Made by a program: the position numbers and the translations under genes. From positions 124,001-188,000 of the forward strand of contig NZ_POSF01000018.1 of the NCBI RefSeq assembly GCF_004343605.1: DNA of 64,000 bases, in the 5' to 3' direction. Every line of letters begins with the position of its first letter. Position 1 is the stretch's first letter. Of the stretch, positions 17,616 to 26,787 are shown one piece after another. This DNA comes from Dehalobacter sp. 12DCB1 (GTDB lineage Bacteria; Bacillota; Desulfitobacteriia; Desulfitobacteriales; Syntrophobotulaceae). Under the pieces are notes generated by a model. The model ran no database searches. It was not told the DNA's origin and was given only the letters and a program-made list of their open reading frames with translations.

Positions 17616-17969
17616 TTAGAAAATCCTTAGTTCCGGATCCAACTTTTCCGCCCATATCTCTTCAAGAAGCTGAAGGTCTTCTTCAAATTCCTTCATGGTC
17701 TGGGTATCTTTCATTTCGATTTCTTCCAGAATTTCAAACTTAAAAGCCTTGGCCCCATATTCATCCCATTCCTGTTGAAGTTTTGTCAGCACACAGGAGC
17801 CGGTATCTTTAGAAAAATCAAAACGGTTCTGGAACCGCATGACATTAACAGCGCCCTGCAGAACATACCTGCCGTTTTCTTTATTGGTGATCATAAAAAT
17901 TCCACCGGAAGTTTTCCGTTCCTTATATTCATTGCGGAGCTCCCTTTTCCAGTCGGATGTACCCGTCAT
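17616..17969 (-). CDS. GIY-YIG nuclease family protein
   Basis: 117 aa. Seen: GGIFMITNKENGRYVLQGAV is a variant of the GIY...YIG core (GIF / YVL), followed by RFQNRF in the position of the catalytic Arg region and a Glu near FEILEEIE. Known: standalone proteins of this type occur in Firmicutes and their role is not settled; some may be inactive. The substitution of YIG by YVL weakens a nuclease claim. Its start lies 3 bases after the stop of the next upstream gene, so the two form an operon under the repeat-bearing promoter at 18.5 kb. Confidence 0.7.
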   Translation of the reverse strand: MTGTSDWKRELRNEYKERKTSGGIFMITNKENGRYVLQGAVNVMRFQNRFDFSKDTGSCVLTKLQQEWDEYGAKAFKFEILEEIEMKDTQTMKEFEEDLQLLEEIWAEKLDPELRIF

Positions 17970-17972
17970 CGT

Positions 17973-18452
17973 CTAATACCCCATTTCCTTCAGTAGTTTG
18001 GAAAGCGTACTCAAACGTTCTCCGATTAATTCATCGTCATTGCTGAGTACTTGCCTGAATAGTTTGATGTCTCCTTCAATCATTGGATTATCAGTACATA
18101 CGGCGACGGTCATTGCATCTCCCTGCAGCCCGATCCTGTCAATAACGGGTTTCTCAGGATCATACATTTTTTCATATCGGTAGGCCTCACGAAAATGAAG
18201 TGTCGATCTGCAAATCAGGATCGCAAGATCGATCACCCGGTGAAGCGGAAGCTCCTCGGACTGTCTCGACCACTTTTCTCCGGTGAACCGCCAGACCTTC
18301 GCGGATATCTCCAGCTTCCCCCTGTCATTCCACTGGGCCAGCCCCAAGGATAATCCTTTGGCGTCGGAATCATAGGCATTTCTGCCGTCAATCCGTTCAT
18401 AGTCTTCCGATACAATCACAGGTTTATGTTTCAGCGTCGTCGGAATCTTCAT
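17973..18452 (-). CDS. DUF6530-like conserved hypothetical protein
   Basis: 159 aa, soluble, no catalytic motif that I recognise. Seen: an N-terminal IPTTLKHKPVIVSEDYERID, a central WRFTGEKWSRQSEELPLHRV and a C-terminal helix LSTLSKLLKEMGY. It resembles a family of unknown function (I believe DUF6530) found in Firmicutes, often beside small GIY-YIG proteins. Co-transcribed with the GIY-YIG gene. The promoter region carries two 16-bp direct repeats and an odd palindrome, suggesting specific regulation. Confidence 0.6.
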   Translation of the reverse strand: MKIPTTLKHKPVIVSEDYERIDGRNAYDSDAKGLSLGLAQWNDRGKLEISAKVWRFTGEKWSRQSEELPLHRVIDLAILICRSTLHFREAYRYEKMYDPEKPVIDRIGLQGDAMTVAVCTDNPMIEGDIKLFRQVLSNDDELIGERLSTLSKLLKEMGY

Positions 18453-18483
18453 AAGTTACCTCTCCTGATTTAGCAAAATTTTA

Positions 18484-18552
18484 TTTTGTCATTTCTTTTA
18501 TATCAACTAATTTATTATTCACTAAATTACTAGATTACTAAATTAGTAGATT
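18484..18552 (-). promoter_or_regulatory. Promoter with tandem 16-bp repeats before the DUF6530/GIY-YIG pair
   Basis: Two adjacent copies, ACTAAATTACTAGATT (18521-18536) and ACTAAATTAGTAGATT (18537-18552), differ at one base. The second contains a perfect odd palindrome TACTAAATTAGTA (18536-18548). On the minus strand a TTAGTG / 17 bases / TATAAA promoter lies just downstream, so the repeats sit at and above the -35 element. Confidence 0.5.
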
Positions 18553-18567
18553 GTAATAAGAAGATTA

Positions 18568-18666
18568 TCACATTACGCTATCTTTGTCAAAAAATACGTC
18601 ATTACAGGCACAGTGATACAAATATTTTGACGTCCACAGCTGGATCAGTGTGGTATTATGGCACAC
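18568..18666 (-). CDS. Possible 32-aa peptide (weak)
   Basis: A short minus-strand frame with GTG start preceded by GGAGG at 7 bases. It encodes a 32-residue peptide with YLYHCACNDVFFDKDSVM at its C-terminus, including a C-A-C pair. It follows the terminator of the menaquinone operon, and a TCAGTGTG / CACACTGA inverted repeat covers its start. No homologue is known to me. It may be chance or a gene remnant. Confidence 0.2.
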   Translation of the reverse strand: MCHNTTLIQLWTSKYLYHCACNDVFFDKDSVM

Positions 18667-18669
18667 TGA
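18645..18669 (+). promoter_or_regulatory. Inverted repeat over an extended -10 box
   Basis: TCAGTGTG (18645-18652) and CACACTGA (18662-18669) are perfect inverted arms around 9 bases. Between them on the plus strand lies TGGTATTAT-type extended -10 sequence. Transcription from it would reach the terminator at 18691-18717 after only about 50 bases. Confidence 0.35.
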
Positions 18670-18690
18670 CCTACCTCCATAATATTTTTA

Positions 18691-18717
18691 AAAAAAAGGC
18701 TTTTAACAGCCTTTTTT
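18691..18717 (-). terminator. Bidirectional terminator of the menaquinone operon
   Basis: AAAAAAAGGCT (18691-18701) pairs with AGCCTTTTTT (18708-18717). Both strands show a stem followed by T residues. The hairpin overlaps the last codons of the thioesterase gene. Confidence 0.8.
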
Positions 18718-19108
18718 ACACTCTATTGTAATTTATAACCGCATTTGTCACAGTAACCACGGAAATCAGCTCATCTTTTTCATCAAGCATTTCAATCAAC
18801 CAGACATGCGATGTTTTTCCCTGATGCAGCAGTCTGCCTTTGGCGAGGATATAGCCTTCTATGTTTTTTGCTTTCATATGATTTGCCGTAATATTCTGGC
18901 CCACAGCAACCTGGCTATTGTCCAGCAGCTGGTTGGAGGCATATCCTGCAGCCGATTCTCCCAAAGCAATGGTTGCCCCGCCATGCAATAGGCCATAAGG
19001 CTGGCTATGAAAAGCCGTTAAATTCATCTTGGCTTCAAACGTATTGTCCTTATACTGTATATATTCAATATTCAGGTAATCCATCAGGTATTTCTGGTTT
19101 TCCATCAA
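18716..19108 (-). CDS. menI: Hotdog-fold thioesterase, probable DHNA-CoA hydrolase
   Basis: 130 aa. Seen: FHSQPYGLLHGGATIALGES near residues 34-53, the LHGG(A/M) signature with the downstream acidic residue of the 4HBT/PaaI hotdog family. Known: MenI-type enzymes hydrolyse 1,4-dihydroxy-2-naphthoyl-CoA to the free acid before prenylation. Position is the stronger argument: it is the last gene of a full men operon, 26 bases after menC. Strong ribosome site AAGGAGG. A broader acyl-CoA thioesterase role is possible. Confidence 0.82.
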   Translation of the reverse strand: MMENQKYLMDYLNIEYIQYKDNTFEAKMNLTAFHSQPYGLLHGGATIALGESAAGYASNQLLDNSQVAVGQNITANHMKAKNIEGYILAKGRLLHQGKTSHVWLIEMLDEKDELISVVTVTNAVINYNRV

Positions 19109-19134
19109 GTGACCCTCCTTTCCCGCGCCTGCTG

Positions 19135-20238
19135 CTAAGCGAATATGTGATGCTCAACGGTATAATCAGCCAGGACATTTTCATCGACAGCAATTCCCAA
19201 TCCCGGACCCCGGGGTACTTCAATCCTGCCGTTTTGAACCGTGACCTCAGGCCAGATGATATCCTGTGGAAAATAACGCTGGGACGGTGACAAATCTCCA
19301 GGAATATAGGTATCCTTCAGACTTGCCAAATGGACGTGCAATATTTTCGAAATTCCGCTTTCCACCATACTCCCGATCCAATAGTAGATATGATGCTTCC
19401 GGCAAAGCTCAATCATCTGCCTGACATAAAACAGGCCGCCAACCCGGCCGGTCTTGATGTTCAAGGCGCGGCAGGCTTTTAATTCGATCGCCTTCTCCAG
19501 GTCAGCTACATTTAAAATGCTTTCATCCAGACAGACAGGCGTCTGCATTTCTGCCTGGAGTTTCTGATAGTCCGTCAGTTCAGCTTCAGCCAAAGGTTCC
19601 TCCAAACACAGCAAACCAAGACCATCAATTTTCATCAATTCGGGAATGTGCTCGGAGCGAAAGCTTTTGTTGGCATCCGCCAGCAGTTTGAGATAGGGAT
19701 AGGCAGTTCTGATTATGTTGAGTTTGGCAAAACCGTCCTGCGGTTTGATCTTTATTTTAAAACGGACGTAACCTTCCTGCAAGTACTGTTCAATCTGTTT
19801 TAACAGGCCGGCGCTGTCCAGATCTCCCAGAACCATACCGGCCTCAATCTGCGTATTTGTCTCCTCCTGAAATACAGCCGCCATGACAGGGATATCCTGA
19901 CGCCTCGCGTACAAGTCCAGCAACGCATTTTCAACCCCGGCACCTGTCATCGGGTAAGCTTTGTCCAGCCAGGCATGAATGTCGAAAGGATGTACAATCT
20001 CTTCCTGCAGCAGCCGCGGAAGATAAATTTCCAGCAGAAGGCGTTTAGCATTGGCAAGCGTTTCCGAAGTATAAAAAGGATCAGAGAAAGCGACAACTTC
20101 GCCATAGCCGGCATTCTCGAATTCGTCTGTGACTTTAAGAATGATCGTTTCCCGGCGATCCAGACTGGTCTGAGATGTTTTAAAGGTAAACTTTAAAGGC
20201 ATGTCCAAAAGGAACAGCTCTGCTTTTTTTATGATCAT
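19135..20238 (-). CDS. menC: o-Succinylbenzoate synthase
   Basis: 367 aa, enolase superfamily. Dehydrates SHCHC to o-succinylbenzoate. Seen: the catalytic lysine region VRFKIKIKP (KxK), metal ligands in LLADANKSF, CLEEPLAEAELTDY and CLDESI, and the late ALNIKTGRVGG lysine, in superfamily order. Length matches the Gram-positive type, some of which also racemise N-acylamino acids. Its ATG overlaps the menE stop by 4 bases (ATGA), so it is translationally coupled. Confidence 0.93.
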   Translation of the reverse strand: MIIKKAELFLLDMPLKFTFKTSQTSLDRRETIILKVTDEFENAGYGEVVAFSDPFYTSETLANAKRLLLEIYLPRLLQEEIVHPFDIHAWLDKAYPMTGAGVENALLDLYARRQDIPVMAAVFQEETNTQIEAGMVLGDLDSAGLLKQIEQYLQEGYVRFKIKIKPQDGFAKLNIIRTAYPYLKLLADANKSFRSEHIPELMKIDGLGLLCLEEPLAEAELTDYQKLQAEMQTPVCLDESILNVADLEKAIELKACRALNIKTGRVGGLFYVRQMIELCRKHHIYYWIGSMVESGISKILHVHLASLKDTYIPGDLSPSQRYFPQDIIWPEVTVQNGRIEVPRGPGLGIAVDENVLADYTVEHHIFA

Positions 20239-21683
20239 GGGCTTCCTCCCTCCGCCAGCATATCTTCCAGTGCCTTGTGACGGACCTTTCCTGTGGCATT
20301 CCGGGGAAGTTCAGCCAAAAAGATAATCTCGCTGGGAAGTTTATAGCGGGCGAGTCTTGGAGACAGATAGTCCCTGATCTCTTCTTCGTTTAATAAAGAT
20401 ACTGCAAATAAGACAGGTACCTGTCCCCACTTAGGATCTTTTCTTCCGATGACAGCGCATTCTTTGATCCCAGGGTGCGCGTAGAGTATATTTTCGATTT
20501 CCCGCGGATAAATATTTTCCCCGCCTGAAATAATCATGTTTTTGCGACGGTCGAGAATATACAGGAAACCGTCCTGATCCAAATAACCGATATCTTCCGT
20601 AGGGAAAAATCCGAAGATCGTTTCCCGGCCAAGATATCCGTCCATAACCATGGGACTCTGAATCAGGACTTCACCGCTGCCGTCAGACCCTGGATTTTTG
20701 ATCAGAATTTCCACTGAATCCAGTGGAAGACCAACTGAATCAATCTTGTCCGGGTATTGGAGAACGGAAAAGGTTGCCGATTGGCTGGTGGTTTCCGTCA
20801 TACCGTACGTTTTATAGATAGGAATCTGCCTAACCATACATTTTTCAACCAAGGGTCGGGGTATGAACTCCCCCCCTATAAGCACCACTCTCAAGCAATG
20901 CCTGTCAATCCGGTCAATGATTCTGTTCAGCATGGTCGGAACAACCGACAGCATATTGACTTTTCCTTCCTGAACCAGGCTTAACGTCTCTTCTTCCCGA
21001 AAGCTTTCCAGCAAGGTTACCGCAGTCCCATTGTATAAACTGCGCAGTAGAATCGTTAAGGCACTGATATGATACAACGGCAGAATCATCAGCCAGTTAT
21101 CTTCTTCTGTAACTCCGAGGCTTTTTTGAGAAGCCTTAACATGGGCAGTAAACTGTTTCCAGCACAGCGGAACAGATTTGAATTCCCCAGTCGTGGCGCT
21201 CGTATTCATAATGACTGCAATTTGTTCCGGGTTAAACTCCGCGGCCGGATCAAATTCGCTGCATGCTTCCGAATCATCTTGTTCTGCAGCATCAGCCTTT
21301 ACATCATCCGTAACATCATCCCCAACTACATCCAAAAATGACTTCACTTCGGCCGGAAATGACTGGCTGAAATTCTCGGTGGCCAGACCATCCTGGGCCA
21401 AAACCAGCTGAATATCCAGGGTTTTTACTTGTTTGCCGATTTCTTCCGCAGTTAAACGTGTATTCAGCATCAATACTTCTTTTTGAAGCAGCTGTAAGGC
21501 CAGAAAAAACAAGACCGTTTGTTCAGAATTATTCGAAAGGAGTGCTACCCTTTTTTGTTTTTTGACATGCGGCAAAAGCCTTACCGAAAGTAAGCTCACG
21601 CGTTCGGATACGTCCCGGAACGTCAGGTCGTTGATAAATTTCTTATCCGGTTTTTCAAGGGCTTGTCTTTTTAACCAGTTCAT
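20235..21683 (-). CDS. menE: o-Succinylbenzoate-CoA ligase
   Basis: 482 aa, ANL superfamily. Activates o-succinylbenzoate with ATP and CoA. Seen: the P-loop-like IMNTSATTGEFKSVPLCW, KTYGMTETTSQSATF, the hinge segment DRRKNMIISGGENIYPREIE and the C-terminal catalytic lysine in ATGKVRHKAL. Compared with most ANL proteins the P-loop reads SATTGEFK rather than SGTTGxPK, which is common for MenE. An acidic stretch (DVTDDVKADAAEQDDSEA) near residue 125 looks like an insertion. Operon position between menB and menC. Confidence 0.93.
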   Translation of the reverse strand: MNWLKRQALEKPDKKFINDLTFRDVSERVSLLSVRLLPHVKKQKRVALLSNNSEQTVLFFLALQLLQKEVLMLNTRLTAEEIGKQVKTLDIQLVLAQDGLATENFSQSFPAEVKSFLDVVGDDVTDDVKADAAEQDDSEACSEFDPAAEFNPEQIAVIMNTSATTGEFKSVPLCWKQFTAHVKASQKSLGVTEEDNWLMILPLYHISALTILLRSLYNGTAVTLLESFREEETLSLVQEGKVNMLSVVPTMLNRIIDRIDRHCLRVVLIGGEFIPRPLVEKCMVRQIPIYKTYGMTETTSQSATFSVLQYPDKIDSVGLPLDSVEILIKNPGSDGSGEVLIQSPMVMDGYLGRETIFGFFPTEDIGYLDQDGFLYILDRRKNMIISGGENIYPREIENILYAHPGIKECAVIGRKDPKWGQVPVLFAVSLLNEEEIRDYLSPRLARYKLPSEIIFLAELPRNATGKVRHKALEDMLAEGGSP

Positions 21684-21775
21684 CTTAATTCATGCTCTCT
21701 ATTAAATCCTTAATTCCATCCATACAGATCGTGTATTACATTATTTGGGGTAGGTCTTCGTAATATCCTGCCGGA

Positions 21776-22618
21776 TCAGGGGAACTTCGGGAACTTTTTG
21801 AAATCGGGCTCGCGTTTTTCTTTAAAAGCGTCTCTGCCCTCTTTAGCTTCGTCTGTGGTATAGAACAACAGTGTTGCATCCCCAGCCAGCTGCTGCAGTC
21901 CGGCGAGACCGTCTGTATCTGCATTGAAAGCTGCTTTCAGGAAGCGAAGGGCAGTCGGTGAATGCTGCAGGATTTCCTGCGCCCATTTCACGGTCTCCTT
22001 TTCAAGCTGCTCAAACGGGACGACTGTATTAACGAGTCCCATCTCCAGGGCTTCCTTAGCCGTATATTGACGGCAGAGGTACCAGATCTCTCGGGCTTTC
22101 TTCTGGCCGATGATGCGAGCCAGATAGCCTGCACCGTAGCCGGCGTCAAAAGAGCCGACCTTCGGTCCGGTCTGGCCGAATTTGGCGTTCTCTGATGCGA
22201 TCGTCAAATCGCAGACAATATGCAGAACATGGCCGCCGCCAATCGCAAACCCGTTGACCATCGCGATCACCGGTTTAGGAATGATGCGGATTAAACGCTG
22301 CAGATCCAGCACATTTAGACGCGGAATCTGATCGTCACCAACATAACCGCCATGGCCACGCACCTTTTGGTCACCGCCGGAGCAGAATGCTTCTTTTTCC
22401 TGGCCCTGACCGTGATTAGCACCGGTCAAAATAATCACTCCTATATTTTCATCCTCCCGGGCAATCGAAAAAGCATCAATCAGTTCCATAATCGTTTTGG
22501 GGCGGAAAGCATTGCGGACTTCCGGACGGTTGATGGTAATCTTGGCGATCCCGCTGTATGTCTCATAAATAATATCCTCATAGCTGCGGCTGAGTTTTTC
22601 CCACAGAAATGTGCTCAT
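21776..22618 (-). CDS. menB: 1,4-Dihydroxy-2-naphthoyl-CoA synthase
   Basis: 280 aa, crotonase fold. Closes the second naphthoquinone ring from o-succinylbenzoyl-CoA. Seen: [15 protein letters not shown], the oxyanion-hole segment [42 protein letters not shown] and a C-terminus [14 protein letters not shown] that is highly typical of MenB. This is the most conserved gene of the operon. About 90 bases separate it from menE, the largest gap in the men cluster, without a visible terminator. Confidence 0.96.
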   Translation of the reverse strand: MSTFLWEKLSRSYEDIIYETYSGIAKITINRPEVRNAFRPKTIMELIDAFSIAREDENIGVIILTGANHGQGQEKEAFCSGGDQKVRGHGGYVGDDQIPRLNVLDLQRLIRIIPKPVIAMVNGFAIGGGHVLHIVCDLTIASENAKFGQTGPKVGSFDAGYGAGYLARIIGQKKAREIWYLCRQYTAKEALEMGLVNTVVPFEQLEKETVKWAQEILQHSPTALRFLKAAFNADTDGLAGLQQLAGDATLLFYTTDEAKEGRDAFKEKREPDFKKFPKFP

Positions 22619-22659
22619 TGAATAACCTCCCTATAATATCGTATTCTTTTTCTCCGGGT

Positions 22660-23511
22660 TCATATTCTTTTTCCCGAATTCTTATTACGTCTTTCCGTAT
22701 TTTCATCTAAAGCATCAACGCTTAGGAACTCGCTAACGACCGCCCGAAAAGTCTGCGGGTCTTCCAGATGCGTATTATGCCCTACTCCGGAAATGGTCTG
22801 CTGGATGATCCTGGCATTTAAATGACTGAACTCCCGGCTGATTTTCTGGTATTTTGGATCAAGTTCACCGCTGACAAAGAGGACGGGCATCGTCAATTCG
22901 GCCACCCGGTCTTTCAAGCAAGGAAACGTTCCCTGACCGCTCGCCAGTAGTGTATTGGCAAGCGCATATGGTTCATTTTGCAGGCGGCGCTGCCTGATTT
23001 TCGCTCGGACTTTCTCGGGAAGCCGGGCTTGTGTTTTGAAAAGTTCCAAACCTGACCAATAGCTTTCAAACCATTCAATCCCGTTCTGCCGAATATCTTC
23101 GGCCAGTGCGGCATCATCTCTGCGCCGCTTCTCCCTGCTGAGCTCACCGTATTCCCCATAGGAAGCGCTTTCCATGATAAGTTTAGCAATTTCCCGGGGA
23201 TATTGTAAAGCATAGGCCAGCGCAATCCGGCCGCCCATGGAATACCCTATCACGCTGTACTGCACCAGCTCTAACTGCTGCGTCAGATCATGCAGCGTTT
23301 CCAGCAGCATGGGAAGTCCGTACGGCTGAAGGGCAGACGGTTTTTCAGTACTGCCGTGCCCGGTCAGATCCACCAGGATCAACCGGAAGCCGGAAAGATC
23401 AATTTCGTCCCAGGTACCGAGGTTCTCTGAAAATCCGTGCAAACAGACGACCGGCTTCCCGGTTCCCCGTACTTCAAAGTGAATGTTTAGACCATTTGCG
23501 GTGATCATCAT
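22660..23511 (-). CDS. menH: SHCHC synthase MenH (alpha/beta hydrolase)
   Basis: 283 aa. Removes pyruvate from SEPHCHC to form SHCHC. Seen: VVCLHGFSENLGTW oxyanion segment, the nucleophile elbow GYSMGGRIALAYA (Ser about residue 93), an acid in VSGELDPKYQ and the catalytic His in ISGVGHNTHLEDP. Lies between menD and menB as in most Firmicute men clusters. The last ~15 residues (ENTERRNKNSGKRI) are a basic tail beyond the usual end. Confidence 0.9.
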   Translation of the reverse strand: MMITANGLNIHFEVRGTGKPVVCLHGFSENLGTWDEIDLSGFRLILVDLTGHGSTEKPSALQPYGLPMLLETLHDLTQQLELVQYSVIGYSMGGRIALAYALQYPREIAKLIMESASYGEYGELSREKRRRDDAALAEDIRQNGIEWFESYWSGLELFKTQARLPEKVRAKIRQRRLQNEPYALANTLLASGQGTFPCLKDRVAELTMPVLFVSGELDPKYQKISREFSHLNARIIQQTISGVGHNTHLEDPQTFRAVVSEFLSVDALDENTERRNKNSGKRI

Positions 23512-23526
23512 TTCCTATCATCCATC

Positions 23527-25257
23527 TTAGTCATTTTCTGACGGCAGCCGGGTATATTTGTCATGCAGTTCCTTGCTTAACTCCAGATCTATTTTTACTT
23601 CAATAAGCTTGATGCCTTGTGTGTTCTGAGCTGCTTGGAAACTGCGCTCAAATTCTTCATAATTTTTCGGTTCAAAATAAGCGATGCCATACAGAGCAGT
23701 TAACGCAGAAAAATCCAAGCCCGGGGGGGTTAAGAACAGCGTTTCAAAATATTTTTCCCGGCTCTGGGGCAAGTACCGAAAGATCCCCCCGCCGTTGTTA
23801 TTGAACAATAGGATGGTTAGATCCAACGGGTGATTCTTGGCAATCTGAAGCCCGTTTAAATCATGGAAAAACGCAATGTCTCCGGTCAGCAGCACCGTCG
23901 GTTTACCGGCCGCCGCTATACCAAGGGCTGTAGAAACCATGCCGTCGATTCCATTGGCGCCTCTGTTTCCAAGCACCTTCAGGTCTTGCGCGCGGGCCTC
24001 CAGAAAATCATCAACATCGCGGACGGCCATGCTGTTGGCTGCAAAGAGCCTGGATTCTTGAGGCAGAAGATCTTGAAGCCTTTGAATCAAGGACCCTTCA
24101 AACAGTCCTTTTTCCTGTCTGGCTTGTCTTAGCTGCGCCCGCATTCTTTGTTGGTAAATGAGCCACCTATCCAGATATTCTCGGCTGCTGTTTTCGGTTT
24201 TGACCGACGCTGCAAAAAGTTTAGGTGAAGCCAGTACATAATGATTCGTGGAAAGTGCCGGGTTACGATAGTCAAATACTGCATCGGCCTGGACAAATAA
24301 TGCGTCCTGATGCCGGGCCAAATACTGCTGAAGGCTTTTCGACACAGGTGTCTGTCCAAACTGGATGACATATTCCGGTTTTAATTCGTCTTTGACAGCA
24401 TCTTCTTTTAGAAATGCCTGGTAGCTGTCCAGAATGACTCCACTTGAGAAGCCGCGGAAATTGGATAACGGATCGGCAAGTACAGGCGCTTTCAAACGTG
24501 CCGCTAGGGCCAGTACCTCTGTATGATAGTCGGCATACGCGTCGCCGCCGCAAACAATGATTCCGTTTTTATTGCTGAATGCTGCATCAAATTTCGGATG
24601 AACTTCCAAAGGCTCGGCAGGATGCGGATATGAAGACGGATTGTTGTGGCTGAGAGTTTCTCTGTGAAGCCTAAAAGCATCTCTGTGGCGGCCTGCTGTA
24701 AAATCAAGTTTGCTTAAATCCGGCACCAATGGTTCACGCAGCGGGATATTCACGTGGGACACGCCAAAGCTTCCCGTCATGGCGCTGCCGTAAGCTCTTT
24801 GCATAACTGCCCTGGCATAGCGGTACATCCGCTCATCTTCTTCGGGTAATGCCAGTTCCTCAAAAAAACGCGCATACTCTCCGTAAATCCTGGTCTGATC
24901 AATGGTTTGGGGCGCACCGGCCTGACGCAGTTCGGGCGGCCGGTCGGCCGTCAGAACAATCAGCGGAACTCTGGAATATTTGGCTTCTACCAGGGCCGGC
25001 AAATAGTGCGCTGCAGCAGATCCTGATGTACAAACCAGCACGACGGGTCTCTGCATTTCTTTGGCTGCCCCGAGTGCAAAGAAGGCTGCGGAACGTTCGT
25101 CAATACTGACAAAAATCTCAAATTGATGTTCTCTGAATAAAATTGCCAGCGGGGTAGAACGCGATCCCGGGCTGATCACAACTTCCCTTACGCCCAGCTG
25201 GTACAATTCATCCACCAGGGCCGCTATGTAATTCGTTGCTGCAAAAAAATCGGTCAT
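23527..25257 (-). CDS. menD: SEPHCHC synthase (thiamine diphosphate enzyme)
   Basis: 576 aa. Adds the succinic semialdehyde-TPP unit made from 2-oxoglutarate to isochorismate. Seen: the N-terminal [16 protein letters not shown], the conserved [19 protein letters not shown] with the TPP glutamate, and the C-terminal TPP motif [20 protein letters not shown] followed by NNGGGIF. Full length. It is followed 15 bases later by menH. The start is preceded by a 109-base gap to menF. Confidence 0.96.
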   Translation of the reverse strand: MTDFFAATNYIAALVDELYQLGVREVVISPGSRSTPLAILFREHQFEIFVSIDERSAAFFALGAAKEMQRPVVLVCTSGSAAAHYLPALVEAKYSRVPLIVLTADRPPELRQAGAPQTIDQTRIYGEYARFFEELALPEEDERMYRYARAVMQRAYGSAMTGSFGVSHVNIPLREPLVPDLSKLDFTAGRHRDAFRLHRETLSHNNPSSYPHPAEPLEVHPKFDAAFSNKNGIIVCGGDAYADYHTEVLALAARLKAPVLADPLSNFRGFSSGVILDSYQAFLKEDAVKDELKPEYVIQFGQTPVSKSLQQYLARHQDALFVQADAVFDYRNPALSTNHYVLASPKLFAASVKTENSSREYLDRWLIYQQRMRAQLRQARQEKGLFEGSLIQRLQDLLPQESRLFAANSMAVRDVDDFLEARAQDLKVLGNRGANGIDGMVSTALGIAAAGKPTVLLTGDIAFFHDLNGLQIAKNHPLDLTILLFNNNGGGIFRYLPQSREKYFETLFLTPPGLDFSALTALYGIAYFEPKNYEEFERSFQAAQNTQGIKLIEVKIDLELSKELHDKYTRLPSEND

Positions 25258-25366
25258 CGTCGTACTATCCTCACCTTCATGCCTAACATATTTCAGAATC
25301 TCAAGCTTACAAGATTTCCAAAGTTAGAATCATAAGATTCCAGGATTGGATTTAAGGACATGGGGT

Positions 25367-26530
25367 TCAGGGTACCAAACCCTCCAGGATCGTCCTTAAT
25401 TTATCGTTCGTCTCGACGTATTCCTCCAGACAATCGGATCCTTCCACGATCCCGCATCCCGTATACGCATAGACCATATTGTCCTGAATAAGGGCAGACC
25501 GGATACCGGCCACAAAAATGCCATTACCGTTCTGATCCATGATTCCCAAGGGGGCCGCATACATCCCCCGCTCGTGTTTTTCCTCTCTGGCAATAATGTC
25601 AAGGGCGGGTCCGACCGGATTGCCGCCAAGGGCCGGCGTCGGATGCAGACGGGTGACCCAGGCGGTTAAAAGACTGCGGTCTTTTGCCCCAAGACGGGTT
25701 TTTAGATGATAAAGGTTTTTCAGGGTCAGAATCCTTGTCTCGTCGATCCATACCTCAGCGCAGTATTTTTTCATGACATCGGCTATGGTATCCCGCACAA
25801 TTCGGTGCTCATGCAGGTTCTTAGGGTCGTTTAGCAGGATCTCCATTTGAGTCCCCTCATCAATGGCGTTACGGGGAATTGTGCCCGCCAGGGCATAACT
25901 GATAATTTCATCGTCCGCTTTCTGTACCAGGATTTCCGGCGTAGCACCCAGAAAAGTCCGTCCTCCCTTCGCATACGCAAAAACAAAGCTGTCCGGATTT
26001 TTTTTCCGGAGGCTCTTGAGTACGCTCTCAACATGAACCGTCGCGGTACAACTGATTTTCACTTCTCTGGAAATAACCACTTTATCCACGTTCTTTAAGG
26101 ATATTTCCTGTTTGACATTGGTGAATAATTCCTGCCACTGCGGGTAATCATCATCAGCGATCGTATAGGTATGGCGGACAGACTTTGTCTCCCTGTCCTC
26201 TAACCCACAAATTTCTTCCTCCGGCGCCTGCTCGGGATAGTATAAAAGCTGCTTGCCGTCCTTTTCAACATAATAGTACTTGAAAGCAATGGTTTCATTG
26301 CCAAGTCCAGCCCATTTGGGATCACGGACCGACTGAAAAAAGGTTCTGGCAGAAAACACCAGGTCGTAATTCTGATAACTTTCTCCTTCAGCAAAGGTTT
26401 TCCAGCGTATTGCCCCGATGATCAGTTCACCAGTCAGGGGATTATAAAAGAAAAGACGATCCTGTTTGTCAAAATGGGTCCAAAAAGCCAGAGGATTTTC
26501 TAATTTCATTTCTTTTTTTAGATACTTCAA
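25367..26530 (-). CDS. menF: Isochorismate synthase
   Basis: 387 aa. Converts chorismate to isochorismate, the entry step of the menaquinone route. Seen: the chorismate-binding signatures FLGATPEILVQ, ALAGTIPRNAIDEGT, HLKTRLGAKDR, LHPTPALGGNPVGPAL and YTGCGIVEGSDCLEEY, ending as usual near EGLVP. Start is TTG at 26530 with GGAG 8 bases before it; an ATG eight codons later is an alternative. First gene of the operon menF-menD-menH-menB-menE-menC-menI. No menA or menG in this window. Confidence 0.93.
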   Translation of the reverse strand: MKYLKKEMKLENPLAFWTHFDKQDRLFFYNPLTGELIIGAIRWKTFAEGESYQNYDLVFSARTFFQSVRDPKWAGLGNETIAFKYYYVEKDGKQLLYYPEQAPEEEICGLEDRETKSVRHTYTIADDDYPQWQELFTNVKQEISLKNVDKVVISREVKISCTATVHVESVLKSLRKKNPDSFVFAYAKGGRTFLGATPEILVQKADDEIISYALAGTIPRNAIDEGTQMEILLNDPKNLHEHRIVRDTIADVMKKYCAEVWIDETRILTLKNLYHLKTRLGAKDRSLLTAWVTRLHPTPALGGNPVGPALDIIAREEKHERGMYAAPLGIMDQNGNGIFVAGIRSALIQDNMVYAYTGCGIVEGSDCLEEYVETNDKLRTILEGLVP

Positions 26531-26695
26531 TTTTCCGTCTCCGCTTGTGCAAAATTAATTTCCTATAGTATTATCCTATATTTCCGGCGATATATATACT
26601 ATTTTATCAAAAGGAGGAAAATTTTTCACGTAATCCGCAGATTTTTTATAAAAAACCCATGTTCAGCCCATAAACTGAAAAATTTTCAGATATAA

Positions 26696-26738
26696 TAAAC
26701 AACCCTAATCCGATGGAAGCTCGGACCAAGGCTGTTTA
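26696..26738 (-). terminator. Imperfect terminator after icd
   Basis: TAAACA and CCGA on one side pair with TCGG and TGTTTA on the other, with interior mismatches. In the minus direction it is followed by an AT-rich stretch, about 50 bases after the icd stop. Confidence 0.5.
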
Positions 26739-26787
26739 ATCATCCAGTCATTTCATTCAGTTAATCGCTCAACATTATGTGCACGAT

